DNA of 64,000 bases from Virgisporangium ochraceum (GTDB taxonomy: Bacteria; Actinomycetota; Actinomycetes; Mycobacteriales; Micromonosporaceae): contig NZ_BOPH01000072.1 in assembly GCF_016863655.1 (NCBI RefSeq), positions 1 through 64,000 on the forward strand, read 5' to 3'. Under the pieces are notes generated by a model. That model saw nothing but the letters and a program-made list of their open reading frames with translations, was not told the DNA's origin and did no database searches. The stretch's first letter is position 1. Each line of letters opens with the position of its first letter. The position numbers and the translations under genes were made by a program. Shown here in pieces: positions 59,205 through 64,000 of this stretch.

Positions 59205-59344
59205 AGAAACCCCTCCATCGACGTATGGCGCACTATCGATAACGGCGTAACGGTATCGACCGGGCAGGAACAGGGCACGCCGGAACCGAGGGGGCGCGGG
59301 TCGGATCGAGGGTGGGATTTCGGGGAAGGGTGAATGATGGCTCC

Positions 59345-60658
59345 ATGGAGGATCTCGCTCCCCGCCCGGAGACCCTGGAGCCGATCGAACGCGCGCCCGT
59401 CGACCAGCTCCGCGAGCTGCAGCTGGAGCGGCTGCGCCGGTCACTGCGGCACGCCTACGACAACGTGCCCCATTACCGCCGGGCGTTCGATGCCGCTCAC
59501 GTGCGTCCCGAAGATCTTGAAAGCCTCGACGACCTGAGGAACTTCCCGTTCACCGGCAAGGACGACCTGCGCCGGAACTACCCGTTCGGCATGTTCGCCG
59601 TCCCCCGGGAGCAGATCGCCCGGGTGCACGCGTCGTCGGGCACCACCGGCCGGCCGACCGTCGTCGGCTACACCCGCGACGACCTCCGCACGTGGTCGCG
59701 GTTGATGGCGCGCTCGATCCGCGCGTCGGGCGGAAAGCCGGGTGACGTGGTGCACGTCGCCTACGGGTACGGCCTGTTCACCGGCGGGCTCGGCGCCCAC
59801 TACGGCGCCGAGGAGCTGGGCTGCACGGTGGTGCCCGTGTCGGGCGGCATGACCGAGCGGCAGGTCCTGCTGATCAACGACTTCCGGCCCGACGTGATCA
59901 TGGTGACCCCCAGCTACATGCTCGCGATCGTCGACGAGATGGAGCGCCAGGGCGTCGACCCGCGGGCGTCCTCGCTCAAGGTCGGCATCTTCGGCGCCGA
60001 ACCGTGGACCGAGGACATGCGGCGCGAGCTCGAACAGCGCCTCGACATGCACGCGATCGACATCTACGGCCTGTCGGAGGTGATGGGACCCGGCGTCGCG
60101 AACGAATGCGTGGAGACCAAGGACGGCCTGCACATCTGGGAGGACCACTTCTACCCGGAGGTCATCGACCCGGTCACCGGCGACCCCGTGCCCGACGGTG
60201 AGCTGGGCGAACTGGTGTTCACGTCGCTGACCAAGCAGGCCATGCCCGTCGTCCGCTACCGCACCCGCGACCTCACCCGGCTGCTGCCCGGCACCGCGCG
60301 GCCGATGCGGCGCATGGAGAAGATCACGGGACGCGCCGACGACATGCTCATCGTGCGCGGTGTGAACCTGTTCCCCACCCAGATCGAGGAGCTGATCCTG
60401 CGCACGCCCGAGTTGTCACCGCACTTCCAGTGCGTGCTGACCCGCGAGGGCCGCCTCGACGACCTGACCGTGAAGGTGGAGCGCCGCCCCGACGCCTCCC
60501 CGGAAGCCGCCCGGGAGGCCGGAGACAGGCTCGCCCAGCGGGTGAAGAACACGATCGGGGTCACGATCGCCGTCGACGTGATCGAGCCCGAGCAGGTGGA
60601 GCGCTCGATGGGCAAGATGCGCCGGATCATCGACCAACGACGCGGGACCGCCCCCTGA
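59345..60658 (+). CDS. paaK: Phenylacetate-CoA ligase
   Basis: 437 aa AMP-forming ligase that activates phenylacetate for the aerobic Paa pathway. Marks are LRRSLRHAYDNVPHYRRAFD, ATP loop HASSGTTGRPTVVGYTRDDL (about residue 95), HVAYGYGLFTGGLGAHYGAE, IYGLSEVMGPGVANEC and RADDMLIVRGVNLFPTQIEE. ATG 59345 fits the family length. Its end overlaps the opposite paaI-like gene by 32 bp. No other paa genes are in the window. Confidence 0.93.
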   Translation: MEDLAPRPETLEPIERAPVDQLRELQLERLRRSLRHAYDNVPHYRRAFDAAHVRPEDLESLDDLRNFPFTGKDDLRRNYPFGMFAVPREQIARVHASSGTTGRPTVVGYTRDDLRTWSRLMARSIRASGGKPGDVVHVAYGYGLFTGGLGAHYGAEELGCTVVPVSGGMTERQVLLINDFRPDVIMVTPSYMLAIVDEMERQGVDPRASSLKVGIFGAEPWTEDMRRELEQRLDMHAIDIYGLSEVMGPGVANECVETKDGLHIWEDHFYPEVIDPVTGDPVPDGELGELVFTSLTKQAMPVVRYRTRDLTRLLPGTARPMRRMEKITGRADDMLIVRGVNLFPTQIEELILRTPELSPHFQCVLTREGRLDDLTVKVERRPDASPEAAREAGDRLAQRVKNTIGVTIAVDVIEPEQVERSMGKMRRIIDQRRGTAP

Positions 60659-61025
60659 ACTCGGCCACGACCTCGTCGCCGCGCTTCACGGTGACGTCGT
60701 AGATGCCGCTGCGGCCGAACCGCGTGCGCTCCTGCGCGTACGCGGTGAGCACGTCGCCCTCGTGTGCCGGCCGCACGAACGTGATGTCCGCGCCGGCGGC
60801 CACGACTATTGCTGTCTTGTCGCCGAGAGAGGCGACGGCAGGCCCGTGGCTGTTGCAGGCGCAGGCGAACGCCGTATCGGCCAGCAGGAACACGAACCCG
60901 CCGTGGGCGATCGCGTGCCCGTTCACCATGCTCGCGGTCACCGGCATCCGGACCACCGCCCGGCCGTCACCCACCGACAGCAGCTCCATGCCGAGCCGCC
61001 TGGACGCCTCGTCTTCGTCGAACAT
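60627..61025 (-). CDS. paaI: PaaI-type hotdog thioesterase
   Basis: 132 aa (ATG 61025; GTG 61031 is possible). The hotdog motif NGHAIAHGGFVFLLADTAFA contains the HGG and the catalytic acidic residue, followed by ADITFVRPAHEGDVLTAYAQ. PaaI removes ring-hydroxylated phenylacetyl groups from CoA to rescue stalled intermediates. Convergent overlap with paaK supports a common pathway, but the two are transcribed apart. Confidence 0.9.
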   Translation of the reverse strand: MFDEDEASRRLGMELLSVGDGRAVVRMPVTASMVNGHAIAHGGFVFLLADTAFACACNSHGPAVASLGDKTAIVVAAGADITFVRPAHEGDVLTAYAQERTRFGRSGIYDVTVKRGDEVVAEFRGRSRVVGR

Positions 61026-61081
61026 GCGCACAAGCGCACTGTAAGGAACCCGCCGGCCGATGGTTGCGTACCACCCCGGTG

Positions 61082-61933
61082 ATGGCTCGCCTGTGTGCCG
61101 CGCTCGCCGCGCCCGTCCTGGTCGCCGTCCTCACCGGCGCCCCGGCGCTGGCGCACGGCGCACCGACCACGCCGCTCAGCCGGTCGGCCGGCTGCCAGCC
61201 CGACGGCAAGTGGGCGAAGACCGCCGCCTGCAAGGCCGTGGTCGAGACCAGCGGCAAGGTCGACTGGGACAACCTGCGCCTGGCCAACGTCAACGGCAGG
61301 GACCGGCAGAAGGTGCCCGACGGCAAGCTGTGCAGCGCCGGCCTCAGCGGTTTCCGCGGCCTCGACCTGCCGCGCGCCGACTGGCCGACCACGTCGTTCG
61401 CGAGCGGCAGCCAGGTGACGTTCACGTACAAGGGCACGATCCCGCACCAGGGCACGTTCCGCTGGTACCTGACGAAGAACGGCTACGACCCCACGAAGCC
61501 GCTGCGCTGGGCCGACCTCGACGACGCGCCCTTCCTGACCGCGAAGGACCCGGCGCTCAAGGGCGGCAACTACACGATGACCGGCCGGCTGCCGGCCGGC
61601 CGCACCGGGCGGCACCTCATGTACACGGTGTGGCAGAACTCGAGCACGCCGGACACCTACTACTCCTGCGCCGACGTGGTGCTCACCGGCGGAGCACCGG
61701 CCCCGGCCAGCACCAGCGCGTCGGCGAAGGCGTCACCCACCGCGACCGCGACCGCGGCCGCCGCGCCGGTCACCGAGCCGAGCGCCTCCGAACCGGCGGT
61801 GGCCGACCTGCCGCGGGTCGAGCGGGTCAGCAACTCCAAGCACGTGCCGCTGCCGCTGGTCTTCTCGGCGGCCGCCGCGCTCGCGTTCGCCGCCGCCGCG
61901 CTGCTGTTCGTGCTCAGGCGCCGGCGCGTGTAG
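61082..61933 (+). CDS. AA10 lytic polysaccharide monooxygenase, membrane-anchored
   Basis: 283 aa. Signal peptide LCAALAAPVLVAVLTGAPAL cleaved before HGAPTTPLSR, exposing the N-terminal histidine of the copper brace. The catalytic domain (residues 25-195) has SGFRGLDLPRADWPTTSFAS, VTFTYKGTIPHQGTFRWYLT and HLMYTVWQNSSTPDTYYSCA. A Ser/Ala/Thr linker then leads to a C-terminal membrane helix and RRRRV, so the enzyme stays on the cell surface instead of being released. It oxidatively cleaves chitin or cellulose. Confidence 0.92.
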   Translation: MARLCAALAAPVLVAVLTGAPALAHGAPTTPLSRSAGCQPDGKWAKTAACKAVVETSGKVDWDNLRLANVNGRDRQKVPDGKLCSAGLSGFRGLDLPRADWPTTSFASGSQVTFTYKGTIPHQGTFRWYLTKNGYDPTKPLRWADLDDAPFLTAKDPALKGGNYTMTGRLPAGRTGRHLMYTVWQNSSTPDTYYSCADVVLTGGAPAPASTSASAKASPTATATAAAAPVTEPSASEPAVADLPRVERVSNSKHVPLPLVFSAAAALAFAAAALLFVLRRRRV

Positions 61934-61989
61934 GAACCCGCAACCGCGTCCTGCCGTGGCGTTCGTCGTCGCGGGTGGGACCGGTCGGC

Positions 61990-62056
61990 GCCGAACTCCC
62001 CCACTGGCCGAACTCCCCCGGTGGCCGAACTCGCCCATTGGCCGAACTCCCCCATG
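61990..62056. repeat. 17-bp tandem repeat, four copies
   Basis: GCCGAACTCCCCCACTG-type units at 61990-62006, 62007-62023, 62024-62040 and 62041-62056 (last one 16 bp), each with the core GCCGAACTC. They are in a 229-bp non-coding gap, and the unit is not a multiple of three. Confidence 0.85.
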
Positions 62057-62162
62057 GCCGCGACGAACGAAGTGTGAACCGTGGTGGTAGGAGTGATCAG
62101 AGCGGGCACGGTACGTCACGCTGGCGGGAACACAACGAAACATCAGGGGGTTAAGAAGGACC

Positions 62163-62543
62163 GTGGATCTTCACGCCGAGTACGAACGGGCCGAGCGCCT
62201 TCTCGACGCCGGCCAGCCGATCGAGGCCGCCGACGCCCTGGTGCCGGTGATCGCCGCCGAGCCCGAGAACGCCTCGGTGCGTCAGCTGCTGGCGCGGGCC
62301 TACTTCCACTCCGCCCAGCTGGGCCGGGCCGAGCAGCAGTTGCGCTGGCTCATCGAGCACGACCCGAGCGACCACTACGCCCAGTTCGTGCTGGGTCGCA
62401 CGTTGGAGCGCCAGGGGCGTCCCGACCAGGCGCTGGCGCACCTGCGGCTGGCCGCTGTCATGCGTCCGATCGACGACTACACCGCGGCGCTGCGGCGCGT
62501 GGAGGCCGCCCGCGACGGCGGCCCGCGGGAACCGAACGGGTGA
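62163..62543 (+). CDS. TPR protein
   Basis: 126 aa from GTG 62163 with GAAGGACC upstream. Three TPR-like helix pairs: AERLLDAGQPIEAADALVPV, VRQLLARAYFHSAQLGRAEQ and AQFVLGRTLERQGRPDQALA. All-helical, cytosolic, presumably a protein-binding adaptor. Similar small TPR proteins are common single genes in Micromonosporaceae and Streptomyces. Partner unknown. Confidence 0.88.
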   Translation: MDLHAEYERAERLLDAGQPIEAADALVPVIAAEPENASVRQLLARAYFHSAQLGRAEQQLRWLIEHDPSDHYAQFVLGRTLERQGRPDQALAHLRLAAVMRPIDDYTAALRRVEAARDGGPREPNG

Positions 62544-62615
62544 CCTTGGGCCGCCACGGAGCTATGTGACCTTGCGTTACTACCCGGAGTAGCGCGCTGT
62601 CGACATAATGTGCCC

Positions 62616-64000
62616 GTGAACCGCCTCGCGCTCTCCGGCGCCCTGGCCATCGTCGTCGCCGGAACCGCCTCGGTGGTCCTGTGGCGCCGTAGCCACGAAG
62701 GGACGCCGCCCCAGTTCCAGACCGCGAGCGAGGCTCCGGTCGCGGCGTCCTCGGCGCCGCCGTCGTTCACCGGCTGGAGTGACCCGGCGAAGGTCGGCAA
62801 GCCGTACGGCGAGAAGGTGCCCGGGCTGCTCACGTTCCGGGGCAACCCGACGCGCACCTACTACGGCACGGGGCCCCTTCCGCGTTCGCAGCCTTCCGAG
62901 AAGTGGAAGTTCCCGCGCACCGGCTCGATGTGCTCGACCTCGGTCGACGAGAAGGGTCCGAGCCAGTGGTGCGGGTCGGGGTGGACCGGTCAGCCGGCGG
63001 TGTTCGAGCGCGAGGGGCGCACCTGGGTGGTGTTCGGCGCCTACGACCGCAAGGTCCACTTCCTCGACGCCGGGACCGGCGAGCAGATCCTCCCCGACTT
63101 CCCCACCGGCGACATCATCAAGGGCTCGGTGACCGTCGACCCCGACGGCTACCCGATCGTCTACACCGGCTCGCGCGACAACTACTACCGGGCGATCGCG
63201 ATCGACCGGAACCCGCCGGTGGAGCTGTGGAAGCTGTCCGCCGACGCGGTCAAGCCCACCAAGTGGAACAACGACTGGGACGGCTCCGGTCTGGTCATCG
63301 ACGACTACCTCTTCGAGGGCGGCGAGAACAGCCAGTTCCACATCGTGAAGCTCAACCGCGGCTACGACGCCAACGGCAAGGTGACGCTCGCGCCGCGGCT
63401 CGTGTTCAACACGCCCGGCTGGGACGACCAGTTGTTGAAGGACATCGGCCACGGCAACGTGTCCATCGAGAACTCCGTGGCGATCGTTCGCGACGTGGTC
63501 TACTTCGCCAACAGCGGCGGCCTCGTACAGGGCTGGGATCTGAGCGGGCTCAAGCAGGGCCGCGCGCCCACGCGCGTCTTCCGGTTCTGGACCGGCGACG
63601 ACACCGACGCCACGATCGTCGCCGACGAGCAGGGCATGCTGTACGTCGGCTCCGAGTACGAGAAGCAGAGCGCCCGGTCCAAGGAGGTCGGGCAGATGAT
63701 GAAGCTCGACCCGTCGAAGCCCGACAACCCGCTGGTCTGGAAGCTCGACGACCGTCCTCGCGTTCCCGCCGGGATCTGGGGAACGCCGGCGCTCTACAAG
63801 GACCTGGTCATCTTCGACACCACCGGCGGCGACGTGCACGGGATCGACCGGGCCACCGGCACCGTCCGCTGGACCCTCCGCCTGCCCAGCGGCCAGGTGT
63901 GGCAGTCACCCGTAGTGATCGACGGCGTCCTCGTCATCGGCGACTGCCTCGGCGACCTGCGCGCGTACGACGTCTCCGACACCGCGAAGCCGCCGGGTCC
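62616..64000 (+). CDS. Secreted/anchored PQQ-like beta-propeller protein (partial at right edge)
   Basis: 461 residues visible. An N-terminal anchor or signal (RLALSGALAIVVAGTASVVL) precedes an external beta-propeller with repeated blades: VVFGAYDRKVHFLDAGTGEQ, IVYTGSRDNYYRAIAIDRNP, VYFANSGGLVQGWDLSGL, GTPALYKDLVIFDTTGGDVH and SPVVIDGVLVIGDCLGDLRA. That fits PQQ-dehydrogenase-like or BamB-like propellers, usually without cofactor in this group. CATAAT at 62604-62609 is spaced for a leaderless message. The C-terminus lies beyond the window. Confidence 0.88.
   Translation, partial: MNRLALSGALAIVVAGTASVVLWRRSHEGTPPQFQTASEAPVAASSAPPSFTGWSDPAKVGKPYGEKVPGLLTFRGNPTRTYYGTGPLPRSQPSEKWKFPRTGSMCSTSVDEKGPSQWCGSGWTGQPAVFEREGRTWVVFGAYDRKVHFLDAGTGEQILPDFPTGDIIKGSVTVDPDGYPIVYTGSRDNYYRAIAIDRNPPVELWKLSADAVKPTKWNNDWDGSGLVIDDYLFEGGENSQFHIVKLNRGYDANGKVTLAPRLVFNTPGWDDQLLKDIGHGNVSIENSVAIVRDVVYFANSGGLVQGWDLSGLKQGRAPTRVFRFWTGDDTDATIVADEQGMLYVGSEYEKQSARSKEVGQMMKLDPSKPDNPLVWKLDDRPRVPAGIWGTPALYKDLVIFDTTGGDVHGIDRATGTVRWTLRLPSGQVWQSPVVIDGVLVIGDCLGDLRAYDVSDTAKPPG

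Noticed and set aside
1-64000. CRISPR array
   Set aside because: No regularly spaced repeats with unique spacers; the only tandem repeats are the short ones listed.

Overview
The window is high-GC actinomycete DNA. The genes point to a filamentous, soil- or plant-associated member of the Micromonosporales or a relative. That placement is inferred from an AICE in tRNA-Arg, DUF397/XRE and DUF2637 genes, an SNF2/SWIM pair, pectin and chitin enzymes and the argS-lysA-hom-thrC order; no rRNA is present to prove it. The sequence divides into a core left arm, a complete integrated element, a polysaccharide block, a peptide-modification/conflict block and a metabolic right arm.

Core left arm (1-11128). 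A minus-strand series runs argS, lysA, hom, thrC, an MFS exporter, then (after one opposite-strand membrane gene) thrB and the start of rho. It covers the aspartate-family route to lysine and threonine. Divergent from argS are DUF3105 and DUF305 envelope proteins, followed by tRNA-Arg(CCG).

Integrated element (11160-26632). A 42-bp direct repeat of the tRNA 3' half (attL 11160-11201, attR 26591-26632) bounds a 15.4-kb actinomycete integrative and conjugative element. It holds two GntR regulators, two XRE/DUF5753 regulators with a DUF397 partner, a tyrosine integrase and excisionase, a TraB/FtsK-type DNA translocase with its small-protein operon (DUF6284, small membrane protein, DUF2637), two Nudix proteins, and a lower-GC cargo end with a PD-(D/E)XK-like protein facing a Schlafen-type AlbA_2/HATPase protein. 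No replication initiator is recognisable. Three perfect copies of CGTCTAGACG lie upstream of three regulator genes, two 17-bp palindromes sit at the transfer promoter, and a CTAG-rich repeat cluster lies just past the translocase stop.

Boundary debris and chromosome (26633-33022). Relics of an IS3 transposase and a PIN toxin precede an SNF2 helicase gene split by a frameshift, its SWIM-finger partner, a membrane protein and a DUF2199 protein.

Pectin block (33023-37783). An ECF-like sigma factor with a membrane segment leads in frame, through a single TGA, into a PL9-type beta-helix that lacks the catalytic lysine of its neighbour. It is divergent from two secreted pectate lyases (RICIN-PL3 and PL9). 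This looks like a pectin-sensing sigma factor built from a dead copy of the enzyme it would control.

Peptide/conflict block (38028-47388). A 56-aa peptide resembling FxSxx-type precursors and an HExxH peptide-modification protein face a minus-strand operon. That operon encodes a nucleoside phosphorylase-EAD-VMAP-C protein, a MoxR ATPase and a 1408-aa vWA-NB-ARC-TPR protein: the three parts of a vWA/MoxR/VMAP conflict system joined to an FxSxx-type STAND protein. With the sigma-factor locus, this is the best candidate for an undescribed system.

Right arm (47643-64000). YccF, unknown proteins, an FAD oxidoreductase, a STAS regulator, an EEP-fold nuclease/phosphatase, a lipoprotein, GH13 and GH36 glycosidases, an M1 peptidase, PaaK and PaaI, a membrane-anchored LPMO, a TPR protein and a beta-propeller protein cut by the right edge.
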